Shown here: positions 1 to 9,844 of the stretch, piece after piece
How the letters are laid out: each line of letters begins with the position of its first letter
Position numbering within the stretch: position 1 is the stretch's first letter
Source: Ignavibacteriales bacterium
Lineage (GTDB): Bacteria > Bacteroidota > Ignavibacteria > Ignavibacteriales > Melioribacteraceae
Assembly (NCBI GenBank): GCA_021740915.1
Contig: JAIOYW010000005.1
Span: forward strand, 124,001 to 188,000
Length of the DNA stretch: 64,000 nucleotides
Direction of reading: 5' to 3'
Notes under the pieces: generated by a model
Told to the model about the DNA's origin: nothing
Databases searched by the model: none
What the model saw: the letters and a program-made list of their open reading frames with translations, nothing else
Program-made: the position numbers and the translations under genes

Positions 1-2225
1 GCTTCTGTGGGAGTCTCACAGGAAATTCGTCCGATAGCTATATCGGGAATATAATCATCACCTGCAACGGCAGCAAGATTATTATCACTTACAGCAAACC
101 CATATCGGGTGGAGTGATACATGAGCGATGGAATAAAATTGGGGCGGCTGGTGCTAATTATACGACGATAATCCCAACTCATATCGCCAAGCAGTGCGGC
201 ATATGTCGGAGCAGGACTAGTCCACTCCTCAAATGTATATTTCAGGAAATTTTGAATTGCAGAAGCGCTGAGTAATCCGCCATTGAATTCATTATAAATA
301 TCCTGAACATCGACTACCGCTACCCTGGCATTAGGGAAATTACTGAGATTATTCTTTCGGAAATTTGCAAGGTTTTGAGCCGCATCGCTGAAACTATGAT
401 GTTTAATGATTATGTAATCAGCCCCATTGGTAATATTTCTGAGATCTGAATTATGATTCACAGAAATTGAATCAGGCTTTTTATAATAATCGCGGGCGAA
501 ACAATAATACTCTGTCTTGTTGTATGTGGAATCACTGAAAAATATAGTGCCGTAAATATCATTCCACACCGTCAGTCTGTCAATCATTTCATTTTTTTGC
601 GGGATATAAACTTTAGCAGAATCCCTGAAAAACTGCCAGATCTGATACCGTATAATACCATTAACGTTCGCCGGACTTGTAAAAAAGTAGCGATTCGTAT
701 CAGCGCGGTTAAATCTCCAGTAATCAAATTCGAACCAGTTTACGCGGTATTCGTCTGAGAAAAAACCATTACATACTCTGCCGTCAGTCGATACCTGTAA
801 AATATTTCCCGTCGGGTAAATTTTAATACTATCAGCGGTGTTCGAAAAATTTCTTTCAACAGTAATTGCATTTTGTCCATCCCAGTTCGCAAGTCCCAGA
901 TATTGATCCGTGATATAAATATCTGCACGATGATCCGGATTACAGTTCAGACTTGTAATTCCATGCAGATTCACCCTCAGTGTCATGCTGTGATTATCGG
1001 AACTCATATTGCGGAAAGCATCGAAGTGCCCTTCGAAAATCTTTCCTTTTACTCCGCTCGAACCGTTTACTTTTCCCCAGTACCACTGGTCGCGGTTTCC
1101 ATCAACGGCATATCCCATCCTTTCAAATAATGTATCTTTTTCAAATCGGACGGTTGCCTGTGTATGCTTAAGCGTCCTCGTGAAATCTGTCCGATTTCCA
1201 CTTTTTTTGACATATCTTAATCCGTCGATTTCCCCGCTGAAAGTGAGCCAATAAATATTATTGGAAGTATAAATATTTAGTTTGGAGTTTTCTGAAGCCG
1301 GAGGTGGATACCCGACGAACTGAAGATAATCTGTGCCATTAAACAAACTATCCCCATCGTCAACAACATCGACCGGGATTTCCAGTCCTGAACTGTAGAT
1401 TTTTATTTTGGAGATTCTCAGGTTGGTGGTATCGTTCAACATCTTGGATTTGATATCGTCATAGGTGACTCTGTAAACATCTTTGTCCCTTACATATAAT
1501 TTTAGATATTTATGCCTCGGATTGTACCAGTAATCATCCTCAGAAGATGGTTTCTGAACTGTTTCGAATTTTTTTGCAATATGACTGAGGGCAAATTCTT
1601 TATTTAAAATGCTCCTCCTGATAAATTCTTCAGTAGTCTTATCACTAACCGGAATATATTCTTCACCGGAGATGGCTTTCTCATTATATTTTATCGAAAC
1701 TCTGATTCGGCTGTTGAATTTTAAAGTCCGTTCAACCGGATTGAATTGAAAAGGATTAATAAGTAATGTCGCGATTCTTGAATATCTGTATATAAAAGTA
1801 GTGGAAATCTCAGAGGGCTGTTCAGGGAAATTAATCGATCTTGAATATAATTCAGAGTTAAAATACAGATCATTAAAATTATCTTCCGGGTTTACGATAT
1901 CCTGATACGGATATATAAGTTTTTGAGAATAGGATTCAGATTCAATTATGCTGTAAGTAAGTAAGGGTTTCGAGTTATGCGGAATACCAATGTTAACACT
2001 GAAATAAGGGAGCCACGGATCGCCAGGAATACGAGCCGGCATATCAACGCCCGTTATTTTTGTCAGCTTTTGTCCATTAACAGTCTCTTCGGTGAGCGTG
2101 TATATATTTTTGAAGTTAATCTCCAGTATTATACCTTCATTATCTGATTCAATCAATTTATATTGCTGGCTCCATACATCCTGAATAAGCAGGGTAATAA
2201 GAATAAATAGCATAAATTGCTTCAT
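1..2225 (-). CDS. Gingipain-like C25 cysteine peptidase (PorU-like), 5' part only
   Basis: My translation from the ATG at 2225 is open to the window edge, giving about 741 residues; the 3' end lies outside. An AAAAGGA ribosome site sits 7 bases before the ATG. A signal peptide (MKQFMLFILITLLI, then a cut near WSQ) opens the protein. A long beta-rich region follows, with a DQWYWGK motif and a jelly-roll-like stretch ending in ANWDGQN. The start of a C25 catalytic domain comes at about residue 600, with YAALLGD, a VSDNN segment and IGRISCE, which resemble gingipain VGD, SDQVY and IGRFSCE. The catalytic His and Cys should lie beyond position 1, so activity cannot be judged. C25 members include secreted proteases and PorU, the sortase that cleaves T9SS signals. 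It follows the glycan genes by 58 bases. PorU identity is only a guess. Confidence 0.82.
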   Translation of the reverse strand, partial: MKQFMLFILITLLIQDVWSQQYKLIESDNEGIILEINFKNIYTLTEETVNGQKLTKITGVDMPARIPGDPWLPYFSVNIGIPHNSKPLLTYSIIESESYSQKLIYPYQDIVNPEDNFNDLYFNSELYSRSINFPEQPSEISTTFIYRYSRIATLLINPFQFNPVERTLKFNSRIRVSIKYNEKAISGEEYIPVSDKTTEEFIRRSILNKEFALSHIAKKFETVQKPSSEDDYWYNPRHKYLKLYVRDKDVYRVTYDDIKSKMLNDTTNLRISKIKIYSSGLEIPVDVVDDGDSLFNGTDYLQFVGYPPPASENSKLNIYTSNNIYWLTFSGEIDGLRYVKKSGNRTDFTRTLKHTQATVRFEKDTLFERMGYAVDGNRDQWYWGKVNGSSGVKGKIFEGHFDAFRNMSSDNHSMTLRVNLHGITSLNCNPDHRADIYITDQYLGLANWDGQNAITVERNFSNTADSIKIYPTGNILQVSTDGRVCNGFFSDEYRVNWFEFDYWRFNRADTNRYFFTSPANVNGIIRYQIWQFFRDSAKVYIPQKNEMIDRLTVWNDIYGTIFFSDSTYNKTEYYCFARDYYKKPDSISVNHNSDLRNITNGADYIIIKHHSFSDAAQNLANFRKNNLSNFPNARVAVVDVQDIYNEFNGGLLSASAIQNFLKYTFEEWTSPAPTYAALLGDMSWDYRRIISTSRPNFIPSLMYHSTRYGFAVSDNNLAAVAGDDYIPDIAIGRISCETPTE

Positions 2226-2283
2226 AATTGATCCTTTTCGGGAAATATTAAGTGACAAAGTTATAATTAAGATTCAATATCTT

Positions 2284-3687
2284 TCAAGTCATTTCATTTT
2301 GACCATTACCCAAAGGTAACAGGTCATTAATTCTTGCTAATACGAGCACAAAAGTCCAGAATGGAAGATCACGGGTTATCCATCCATAGGTCATAAAACC
2401 GGTGGATTCAAACATCGAACGAACAAACAATCCGAGTCCGGCTCCAGTTATTATTATTGCGATAATCCTGTACTCCTGATCCGATGATCTCATTGCTCTG
2501 AAGCCGAGCCTGAAAAAAATTCCAATCATTGCTCCCACAATGATAACCCCGGCAATACCGAGTTCAGAGAATAAAAAGAGCAATAAATTGTGAGCATTAC
2601 CCACATTCACCTGACTGCTAATATAAATAATATCCAGCTCTTCCCATGACCCAAGCATCACTGGAATATATTTGTACATATAATGCTTAAACTGACCAGG
2701 ACCAACACCGAAAAAAGGATTATCTCTTATGACCTCAAAAGCTATCTGCCAGAGATTATACCTGGCGTTTTCAAAAATTCTCCCCACTCTGAAATAGAGC
2801 CCAAGATAATCTAATGTTGTCGGATAAACAACGAAAATAATTATAAGCAGAATCATGAATGCAGATAAAAATATCAGCAGTTTCTTTCGGCTAAAATGCC
2901 ACAATATGAAAACGAGACCCACTATAAAAGCAAGAATTGCAGCTCTTGAATTCGTGAGAATAAGTCCGGTTAACTGGAATAGAATCATGATTTTCAGAAT
3001 AATTTTAACTCGGTTATCAAATCCTATATAATAAAGCATCCCGATTGTAGTCAGGAGACTAATTGTTATGAGTCCTCCGGCAGCGGCAACGTTATTGAAA
3101 TATCCTCCCTCATATACCTGCCCCTGAGTGATAAAAAGAACAAGTGCATTTGGTGAAATTATAAAAGTGAAAATAACCCCCAGGCTTATGACCAGTCCGG
3201 GAATTGACAGTGTTAACACCCTGTTGCGGATAGTTTTCCGATCGGTTGTAAAATTGTAAACGACATAAACAATAAAAAAGAATACAAGATATTTAAATAG
3301 ATACTCTGAACTCTCAAGCGGATCTCTGCTTAAAAGTGTGGAAATAATTATTGCAAATAATGTAAAAAAGAAAAAATAAACTATTGACTCTCTTACCTGC
3401 GCGTACTCTTTGATAACAAATCCTTTTTTGTAAAGAAACATTGCAGAAAGCAAAACAATAACAAAAAGATTCGCAAGGTTTCTAAACATTTCTCCAAGGT
3501 CACTTGTTAGAAGAAGCAGGATGAGATAAGAGAAAGTAATAATAATTTCTGTACTTATTTTGGTATAGAAAAAGTATCCCAAAACAATTAGCAAACCAAG
3601 CGCCAGCGCATAATATCCTAAAAATGCAGATACCACTGAAGCAAGCACTGCGACAATCAAATAATTTCTTTCAGAAATATCTGACAT
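2284..3687 (-). CDS. O-antigen ligase / Wzy-type polymerase family membrane protein
   Basis: A 467-residue polytopic protein with about ten or more hydrophobic segments. It contains the conserved LTNSRAAILAF stretch found in Wzy/WaaL (O-antigen ligase) proteins and a large extracytoplasmic loop at roughly residues 310-370 (NPFFGVGPGQF...GNAHNLLLFLF), where this family carries its functional Arg/His residues. Such enzymes polymerise lipid-linked glycan repeats or transfer them to lipid A core in the periplasm. Sequence alone does not separate the two. It overlaps the upstream flippase gene by 17 bases and closes a run of glycosyltransferases, fitting export and assembly of a surface polysaccharide. 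Family call is firm; ligase versus polymerase is open. Confidence 0.85.
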   Translation of the reverse strand: MSDISERNYLIVAVLASVVSAFLGYYALALGLLIVLGYFFYTKISTEIIITFSYLILLLLTSDLGEMFRNLANLFVIVLLSAMFLYKKGFVIKEYAQVRESIVYFFFFTLFAIIISTLLSRDPLESSEYLFKYLVFFFIVYVVYNFTTDRKTIRNRVLTLSIPGLVISLGVIFTFIISPNALVLFITQGQVYEGGYFNNVAAAGGLITISLLTTIGMLYYIGFDNRVKIILKIMILFQLTGLILTNSRAAILAFIVGLVFILWHFSRKKLLIFLSAFMILLIIIFVVYPTTLDYLGLYFRVGRIFENARYNLWQIAFEVIRDNPFFGVGPGQFKHYMYKYIPVMLGSWEELDIIYISSQVNVGNAHNLLLFLFSELGIAGVIIVGAMIGIFFRLGFRAMRSSDQEYRIIAIIITGAGLGLFVRSMFESTGFMTYGWITRDLPFWTFVLVLARINDLLPLGNGQNEMT

Positions 3688-5236
3688 TACTTTTCCATTT
3701 ATTAACTTTTATTTTTATTTCTGCTATTATACCGTCAAACATACTTACTTCGGCTCCATTAAGCACCAGGATATTCAATATAAAAATTGCCGGAAACAAT
3801 ATGAGAAAAAGATAATCTGCCGGAGAATTTATATCAACTGCCAAAGAAGGAATATAAAACGCAGATATTATAGAGGCGCCCGATACTATAATAAAAAATA
3901 TAAAATCGATTGATGATCTCCCGATAATACCTGGGATTTTCCTGGCGACAGGTATTAAGCTAAAAACTGTCATCACTATATAGGCTATGGTTGTGCTTAA
4001 TGCCAGTCCTGAAAAATCCAATAAATCGACAAAGTAAATATTCAGTGTTGCCTTGATGATCAATCCAGAAACCGCGATAAAAAGGAGATATCTAAAGGAG
4101 TGAGTACCGTACAGATATTTAGTGATCAGTGAGAAAATAGCATAAAAAACCAGACTGATGCTGTAATAAATAAGCGCAGTATTTGTCATACCGGTCCCGG
4201 AGCTATCAAATTTGCCCCGCTGAAAAATGATATAGATCAGATCACTTCCAAACACAATAAAAATAAAAAGAATCGGCACATAAAGAAGAGAAGTAATCCT
4301 GATTCCATTGTAAAGCTGATTTTTCAGTGCCTGATCATCATTCATCGAAGCGCTTTCTGAAAATTTCGATAAAAATGCTGTGCCAAGGGCTATCGACAAT
4401 ACTGATATTGGCAATGAATATAAAGTGTAAGCATAATTCAGTGCAGCTACTCCACCAGGTGATACTTTAGCCAGAAACGCTCTGTCAATCAGGATAAATG
4501 ACAACATTATTATTTCAGTAAGTGTCACGAAAATAAGGTCCGGATCAAATTTTAAGCTGTTGCTGCCTCTACTAAATTTCAGGACGATGTGTACTCCTGA
4601 TATTTTTCTGATATAGAAATAGAGAAGGAAGAATTGCAAAAACATTCCTACTGTGAGTGCTAAGGGCACCGAATCTATTCCAATAATACTATTGAGAATA
4701 ATAATAAAAAGAATAGTAAAAAGATTATTTGCTAACCGGGCATAAGCCGGAAAATCAAATCGAAACTCCGCGTTGAGATAAGCAGTGATAATGGAGAGTG
4801 CTGAAGCCGGCGGAATAGAAAGAATAAAGTAGTTAAACAAACGGACGGCTGTTCTTAACTCATTTTCACCAGCACCAGTTAGATAAGACTTCAATAGATC
4901 GTAAGAATAAATGTAAAGTATAAATGTTATTATTGAGCCCGCGGCTGTAAAAATAAAAAGATTGTATCCGGTAAAATGATTGGCTGAATCAGCATCAATG
5001 CTTTTAATCCTGTTATATTTCGGCACAAAATAATTTTGTCCGAGATACGTAACAGTATTAATAATTATGAGCGGGAAGGCAATACTCACCAGATATACAT
5101 CGAAATCAGCTCCAAGCCCGAAATAATTTGCGAGAAGAATCTCCCGAACAAAACCGGTCCCGCGAGTTATCAACCCCAGAAGCGTGATTATAACAGTCGC
5201 GCCGGCTATTGATCTGAGCAATTTTCGCTCAGTCAT
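3671..5236 (-). CDS. MurJ/MviN-family lipid-linked glycan flippase
   Basis: A 521-residue protein with about 14 hydrophobic segments. The N-terminus (GLITRGTGFVREILLANYFG) is the classic MviN/MurJ opening with the GFxRE motif, and YFVPKYN follows in the first loop. The family (MOP superfamily) flips undecaprenyl-linked precursors, either lipid II or glycan repeat units. Its position between glycosyltransferases and an O-antigen ligase/polymerase suggests it flips the product of this locus rather than being the housekeeping lipid II flippase, but the sequence resembles MurJ more than Wzx, so either is possible. It overlaps the upstream glycosyltransferase gene by 8 bases and the downstream gene by 17, implying translational coupling. 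Confidence 0.85.
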   Translation of the reverse strand: MTERKLLRSIAGATVIITLLGLITRGTGFVREILLANYFGLGADFDVYLVSIAFPLIIINTVTYLGQNYFVPKYNRIKSIDADSANHFTGYNLFIFTAAGSIITFILYIYSYDLLKSYLTGAGENELRTAVRLFNYFILSIPPASALSIITAYLNAEFRFDFPAYARLANNLFTILFIIILNSIIGIDSVPLALTVGMFLQFFLLYFYIRKISGVHIVLKFSRGSNSLKFDPDLIFVTLTEIIMLSFILIDRAFLAKVSPGGVAALNYAYTLYSLPISVLSIALGTAFLSKFSESASMNDDQALKNQLYNGIRITSLLYVPILFIFIVFGSDLIYIIFQRGKFDSSGTGMTNTALIYYSISLVFYAIFSLITKYLYGTHSFRYLLFIAVSGLIIKATLNIYFVDLLDFSGLALSTTIAYIVMTVFSLIPVARKIPGIIGRSSIDFIFFIIVSGASIISAFYIPSLAVDINSPADYLFLILFPAIFILNILVLNGAEVSMFDGIIAEIKIKVNKWKSNVRYF

Positions 5237-6335
5237 TTAGAATATCCTCGTAATGTTTGATCATTAATTTTGTGTTTTCCTTTATATCATATTTTAAAGA
5301 TACGTGCTTAGCCGCATTCTCAGTTATTTCACACCATAATTTTTTATTATAAAAAAGCCTGATAATTGCATCTGTGATTCCCTTTATATCTCCTTTTTTT
5401 ATCAAAATGCCGGTTCGTCCGTTCTCAATTATTTCTGCCAGCCCCATTATATCATAAGCGATAACCGGATTACCAGATGCCATAGCTTCAAGAGGTGCCA
5501 CACCAAAACTTTCAGATTCTGAGGGATAAACTTCGATATCCAATAGTTGATGTGCTTTGACAATATCAGAATACGCAAATCTACCCTTAAAAATTATTTC
5601 TTCTCTGCAGTCAAGCCCTTCACACAAATTTTTAAGATTACCTTCCTCTGTCCCATCCCCAATAATTAACAATCGGGACTTTATTTCTGGGCGGATTTTT
5701 CTAAAGTCACTATAAGCCAGTATTAAATGATCAATATTATACACTTTCTCAAGAGATTTTATTATCCCGATATTCAAGATTTCCGAAGTGCTTTTACTTG
5801 TTTTTCTGTCAAATTTGTCAGCATCAATCCCGAAAGGAACCGTTCTGATCTTTGATCTATTAATATAAAGAGCAAGTTCTTCAGCCATAATTTTGCTCGA
5901 CGAGAAGATCTTCTTTGCTCTTGAAAGAATAATTCGGAATAAATAACTGTGCAAAACTGATCTTCGTGGGAAATAATAGACGTCAGAACCCCATGTGGAT
6001 ATTAAGAAATTGTTTCGGAAAAGTAAGGAACCCAGCAGTCCATAACTGCTTGCATAATGAGCATGAATGATGTCCGGTTTTTCATTCTTGTTAATTTTTT
6101 CCAGGAGAGTAAAACCTTTAAGATACTTTAGTTTTGAAAACTTGCCATGAGCAGCCTTATCCAGCTCCCTTTTAATATTGTAATCATAAATTTTCAAATT
6201 CAGGATATTATCATAATCACTTACTGTTCTGGGTGTTATACTGAATAAAATTATATCAAGCCCTGCCGCTGTGAGTTGTGTCACCCATTTTATTGTGTGC
6301 GGTGAGTCAGCGTCTGAAAGAATCAGGATTTTCAT
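5229..6335 (-). CDS. GT4-family glycosyltransferase
   Basis: A 368-residue GT-B glycosyltransferase, the usual length. The N-terminal acceptor domain has KPDIIHAHYASSYG, typical of GT4 enzymes, and STWGSDVYYFPR. The C-terminal nucleotide-sugar domain has VPFGIDADKF, LLIIGDGTEEG and YPSESESFGVAPLEAMASG, which contains the ESFG..PLEAMA motif of the E-x7-E donor site. No membrane segment is evident, so it probably works at the inner face of the cytoplasmic membrane adding a sugar to a lipid-linked glycan. Its ATG overlaps the stop of the upstream GT9 gene (ATGA arrangement). Donor and acceptor sugars cannot be told from sequence. Confidence 0.9.
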   Translation of the reverse strand: MKILILSDADSPHTIKWVTQLTAAGLDIILFSITPRTVSDYDNILNLKIYDYNIKRELDKAAHGKFSKLKYLKGFTLLEKINKNEKPDIIHAHYASSYGLLGSLLFRNNFLISTWGSDVYYFPRRSVLHSYLFRIILSRAKKIFSSSKIMAEELALYINRSKIRTVPFGIDADKFDRKTSKSTSEILNIGIIKSLEKVYNIDHLILAYSDFRKIRPEIKSRLLIIGDGTEEGNLKNLCEGLDCREEIIFKGRFAYSDIVKAHQLLDIEVYPSESESFGVAPLEAMASGNPVIAYDIMGLAEIIENGRTGILIKKGDIKGITDAIIRLFYNKKLWCEITENAAKHVSLKYDIKENTKLMIKHYEDILND

Positions 6336-7432
6336 TCTGATAATCTCCCGGAAGATGGGCTGATCCTCACTGCATATTTATTTTTAAGGCGCTCTGCAAA
6401 TTTCATGGTTTCTTCATAGACCTCCTGTACACTCAGCAGGTGCATACACTCGAAAGAGGGACAGCCAATTCTTCCGGCAAAAGTAAAACAATATCTTTCC
6501 TTTTCTGAGGGTGTGCAGGCTATTTTTTTCTGCATGACTCTGTGGAAGTCCTCCGAAGGCGCAATAAATGCAGGGTTAGTCGGACCAAATATTGTCAATG
6601 TGGGAACTCCCAGCCAGCGTGCAATATTATAAGGACCGCTGTCGTTTCCGATAAAGAGTGCTGCCGACTCGATTTCCCGGATAAGCAGTTCGACTTCTCC
6701 AACTTCCTTAAAATTAAGTTTTTCCTTAATAAACTCATGCCGGAAATCTTCATCAAGTTTTCCGGGCAATGTGATATAGCAAATGTCATAATTTACAGAT
6801 AATAATCTCTGAAGCTCAAAGAATTTTGAATATCCCCATTGTTTTGCTTCCCAGCCCGCATCGGCAACGATAAGTATTTTTCCATGCAGTTCACTTTTAA
6901 TATCCATTAACTTTAACGATGGATCAACAGTTTCACTCTCAGCGGTAACTGAAAGATACATATCAATGGAATGTTTATTAATATTTTTTTCATAGAATCT
7001 GGAATAGACTCCTCGGAATAATTCTCTGTTAAAACCGATTGAGTTATTGGGGCGAAGATAAGCAGTGATTATTGCAGACCGGAATTCTGCGGTGAGATCA
7101 TATACTGTTTCCGGTTTAATATTTCTCAGGATATTAAAAACACTTTTAACCGGAATGCGATTATTAAAAATAAAATCGGAATTTTCAAACAGAATTAATT
7201 CGGAAGGAAAAACTCGTTTAAGGATAGGTGCATTTTGAGAAAAAGTTATTATTTTTAGTTTTTTACCAAATTTTCCGTATAGGAATTTAAGAGCCGGTAA
7301 GGTGAATACAGTATCCCCGATCTTTTGTAATACAATAACAATAATTGAATTATCCCTAACAAAAACAAATCGTTTGGATAGCAGAATCAGAGGTCTTAAT
7401 AAAAACCAGAATGATTTTTCAAGAATGATCAA
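6332..7432 (-). CDS. GT9 (heptosyltransferase-family) glycosyltransferase
   Basis: A 366-residue protein of the ADP-heptose:LPS heptosyltransferase family (GT9). The N-terminal Rossmann strand reads IVIVLQKIGDTVFTLPALKFL, with the characteristic IGD after the first strand. The donor-side motif FIGNDSGPYNIARWLGVPTLTIFGPTNP matches the family's GxDSGxxHxAxxxGxPtxxlfGpt, though the usual His is Tyr-Asn here. The start is TTG at 7432; no ATG lies between it and the upstream in-frame stop. About 25 residues precede the usual first strand. A Cys-rich tail (CTPSEKERYCF, GCPSFECM) is common in this family. It probably adds a heptose or similar sugar in LPS core or glycan assembly. Confidence 0.85.
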   Translation of the reverse strand: MIILEKSFWFLLRPLILLSKRFVFVRDNSIIVIVLQKIGDTVFTLPALKFLYGKFGKKLKIITFSQNAPILKRVFPSELILFENSDFIFNNRIPVKSVFNILRNIKPETVYDLTAEFRSAIITAYLRPNNSIGFNRELFRGVYSRFYEKNINKHSIDMYLSVTAESETVDPSLKLMDIKSELHGKILIVADAGWEAKQWGYSKFFELQRLLSVNYDICYITLPGKLDEDFRHEFIKEKLNFKEVGEVELLIREIESAALFIGNDSGPYNIARWLGVPTLTIFGPTNPAFIAPSEDFHRVMQKKIACTPSEKERYCFTFAGRIGCPSFECMHLLSVQEVYEETMKFAERLKNKYAVRISPSSGRLSE

Positions 7433-7471
7433 TGAATAATCCGGATTAATTCTAAGCAGTATAAATTTTCC

Positions 7472-8680
7472 CTACCGCTTTCTCCCTCTGGTTTCTTTGA
7501 TCTCTTCGACGAGATAGTAATGCAGTTTATCGATCTGAATATCCCTGTTGAAAGTTTCGTTAGCAGCCTTATAGCCGTTATTCCTAAAAAATTCGCTTTT
7601 CTGGGAATTAGTCCTGAATTCCTGGATATTCTTTATTAATTTATCGTAATCTCCTGGTTTTGACGCCCAGCCTACCTGATACTCCTGAATAATTGAAGCT
7701 CCTTCACCATTTCCGGAAAAAATTATGGGAAGTCCTGCTGCCATTGACTCATATATTTTGGATGGCACGGCGCCGTATATATTCTTCACAAGCGGAATTA
7801 CAGAACCGTCAAATTCCTTTAATAAAGAAGGGATCTCCTCCCTCCTGACCGGCTTGTGAACAAAAATATTTCTGCCAGGATTCGATTCAATAAAATCCAA
7901 AAGTTCTTTCCGCTCTGCTCCATCACCGAAAATATGAAGTTCTATATCAAAATCTTTGAAATTAACTTTTTTACAAAGATTTAGAATACCCTGTGCCACA
8001 CCAATCAAACCGGCATAAACGAGCTTTTTATTTGCCCTGCCATTCGAATGGATGTGCCCCAGAAATCTCGTAGTATCCACTCCATTCCTGAAAAGATGAG
8101 TTCTGTTGGCACCCTTCTTTTTCAGATGAGTCACTATCTCACCAGACTGCCCAAGACAAATATCAGATTGCTTATAGATAAATTCTTCGATTTTTTCAAT
8201 CTGCCGATAAAGAAAACCTTGTGAGATCGCATTTAATTCAAGCGCTGAAAGCGGCCAAAGATCAGCTACGTTCATAATCAACCGTGAACCGGTAGCCTTT
8301 GCCAGAACATAACCGGAGAGTCCGAGAAGCAGGGGTGGACTTTCGACCAGAATATATTCGGGTTTTTGCTTTTTAATAAACCCGAATGAGAAGAGTGAAC
8401 TGAATGCGAAGGAAAGCATATTAATAATTCTTGGTAATACTCTCTGAGAATTTGAAGCAAAGAGCCAGTATCGTTTAACTTTTATCCCGTCAACTGTCTC
8501 GGTGACAGAGAATTTTCCCTTGTAATTTTTAAATATTTTTCCGGTCGGATAGTTAGGCATTGCAGAGATCACACTGATCTCCCAGCCTCTTTTTTTTAGT
8601 CCCTTAGAGAGTTCTAATAGTCTTGATGCCGCCGCACCTATTTCAGGATAAAAATATTGCGTTAGAATAATTAGTTTCAT
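7472..8680 (-). CDS. GT4 glycosyltransferase, WbuB-like
   Basis: A 402-residue GT4 enzyme. It opens with LIILTQYFYPEIGAAASRLLEL and continues with VISAMPNYPTGKIF, the hallmark N-terminus of the WbuB-like subgroup (glycosyltransferase WbuB and relatives, which add N-acetyl-fucosamine-type sugars). LLVESPPLLLG-like (ILVESPPLLLGL) and a C-terminal VPSKIYESMAAGLPIIFSG motif, the donor-binding E-x7-E region, support the call. It is the first gene of the glycan operon on this strand, 40 bases ahead of the GT9 gene. A 144-base gap upstream probably holds the promoter, but I recognise no clear boxes. The exact sugar is unknown. Confidence 0.87.
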   Translation of the reverse strand: MKLIILTQYFYPEIGAAASRLLELSKGLKKRGWEISVISAMPNYPTGKIFKNYKGKFSVTETVDGIKVKRYWLFASNSQRVLPRIINMLSFAFSSLFSFGFIKKQKPEYILVESPPLLLGLSGYVLAKATGSRLIMNVADLWPLSALELNAISQGFLYRQIEKIEEFIYKQSDICLGQSGEIVTHLKKKGANRTHLFRNGVDTTRFLGHIHSNGRANKKLVYAGLIGVAQGILNLCKKVNFKDFDIELHIFGDGAERKELLDFIESNPGRNIFVHKPVRREEIPSLLKEFDGSVIPLVKNIYGAVPSKIYESMAAGLPIIFSGNGEGASIIQEYQVGWASKPGDYDKLIKNIQEFRTNSQKSEFFRNNGYKAANETFNRDIQIDKLHYYLVEEIKETRGRKR

Positions 8681-8824
8681 ATGCTGCGGACTATATGGAT
8701 AACACTATTGTAATTATCCTTTCTGCCTTGCTCCAAGACTTTTTTAATAATAACCAAAACTAAAAATAAGTAATGTTTTTTAATATAATAAATAAAATAT
8801 CCAGTGAAACTGATTTTTTGGTTC

Positions 8825-9844
8825 CTATCGATAAAATTTCTTATCAGACAATATATCAAAAATTTCAGAATAACCATTTGATTCGAATATTGATTTGTTC
8901 TGGATCATAATTTCAGAAAAATCTTCAATCGGGATTATTCTTGTAATCCCATATATCATATCATACTTTTTCTCAATATATAGCTCACCCGAATAAGGCT
9001 GATATTCGGAATACAATTTATCAGTTTCATCAGTGCCAGGTACTACAATTAATCTCGAATCAGCAGGATTACTTTTGATAAATCCCACAAGTTCAAACTT
9101 GCCCTGCGGATTTCTCGACATCACGATACTTCCGCTGCTTCCTTTATTGATCACCGCATCAAGATATATTCCTGCACGAAGATTTTCTCTCTCAACGCCG
9201 ACTGTCCCGACGCTGAACATTTTGATATTGCGCGGAAAACCGCCAATAAGCACAAAACTGCCGGTTTCCAGTTTATCTGTTGATCCATAATCAAATTTCC
9301 AGGCATTCAATTTATTCAGATCACCGGCAAAGTAATTTTTTCCTATGAATGCGAGATCAGTTCCTGCATCCTTATATATAAGCTCAACTTCTCCGCCAAG
9401 CGGCAAACCTATCACATAAATTTTCTGCTCCGTTTTTATGCTCTGGGAGCTTAAGCTGCCTTCCCTGTCCCTGGTATTAACTGTATCAGGGAAATCAAGT
9501 ACATGAGCAGCAGTTACGAGGAAATTTTTCTCCGGTGAAGCGTATAACAACACAGCAGTTCCTGATGCAGATTTATCAACTTTTTCTAACCTGATAATTC
9601 TACCAGGATGATCACCTTCCTGAGAATAAATGTATCGCTCATAATAGGCTATTGTATTAAGCAGAAATAGATTCTTTGACAAAGAATCTATTTGTGGGGA
9701 AACCGGTGTTTGATTACCAAAAATATTTTGATAATATCCGTAACGTTTTTCTATTGCCGCTTCACCTGAACAGGAAGCGAAAAAAGTTGCAATCAAAAAA
9801 AGGATCAGAATAGATACCGGCTTCAAAGTGCGTCTGAAGCACAT
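8825..9844 (-). CDS. Trypsin-like serine protease lipoprotein
   Basis: A 339-residue predicted lipoprotein: a hydrophobic signal followed by a lipobox ending at Cys25 (ATFFASC). The body has the S1 trypsin-like triad in order: His114 in TAAHVLDF, Asp163 in DAGTDLAFIG and Ser237 in NKGSSGSIVM, where GSSGS replaces the usual GDSGG. No PDZ domain follows, so it is not a full HtrA/DegP. It would act at the envelope on unknown substrates. Its start overlaps the 3' end of the upstream DD-carboxypeptidase gene by 22 bases, suggesting co-translation and a role in envelope maintenance or processing; that link is inference. Confidence 0.85.
   Translation of the reverse strand: MCFRRTLKPVSILILFLIATFFASCSGEAAIEKRYGYYQNIFGNQTPVSPQIDSLSKNLFLLNTIAYYERYIYSQEGDHPGRIIRLEKVDKSASGTAVLLYASPEKNFLVTAAHVLDFPDTVNTRDREGSLSSQSIKTEQKIYVIGLPLGGEVELIYKDAGTDLAFIGKNYFAGDLNKLNAWKFDYGSTDKLETGSFVLIGGFPRNIKMFSVGTVGVERENLRAGIYLDAVINKGSSGSIVMSRNPQGKFELVGFIKSNPADSRLIVVPGTDETDKLYSEYQPYSGELYIEKKYDMIYGITRIIPIEDFSEIMIQNKSIFESNGYSEIFDILSDKKFYR

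Noticed and set aside
873-1254. Three short plus-strand frames
   Set aside because: They lie antisense to the C25 peptidase frame, which is open throughout with clear family motifs.
8677-8877. 66-residue minus-strand frame between the first glycosyltransferase and the protease lipoprotein
   Set aside because: It overlaps the end of the protease gene, is rich in Ile/Lys/Tyr as AT-rich noise tends to be, and has no ribosome site or recognisable motif.
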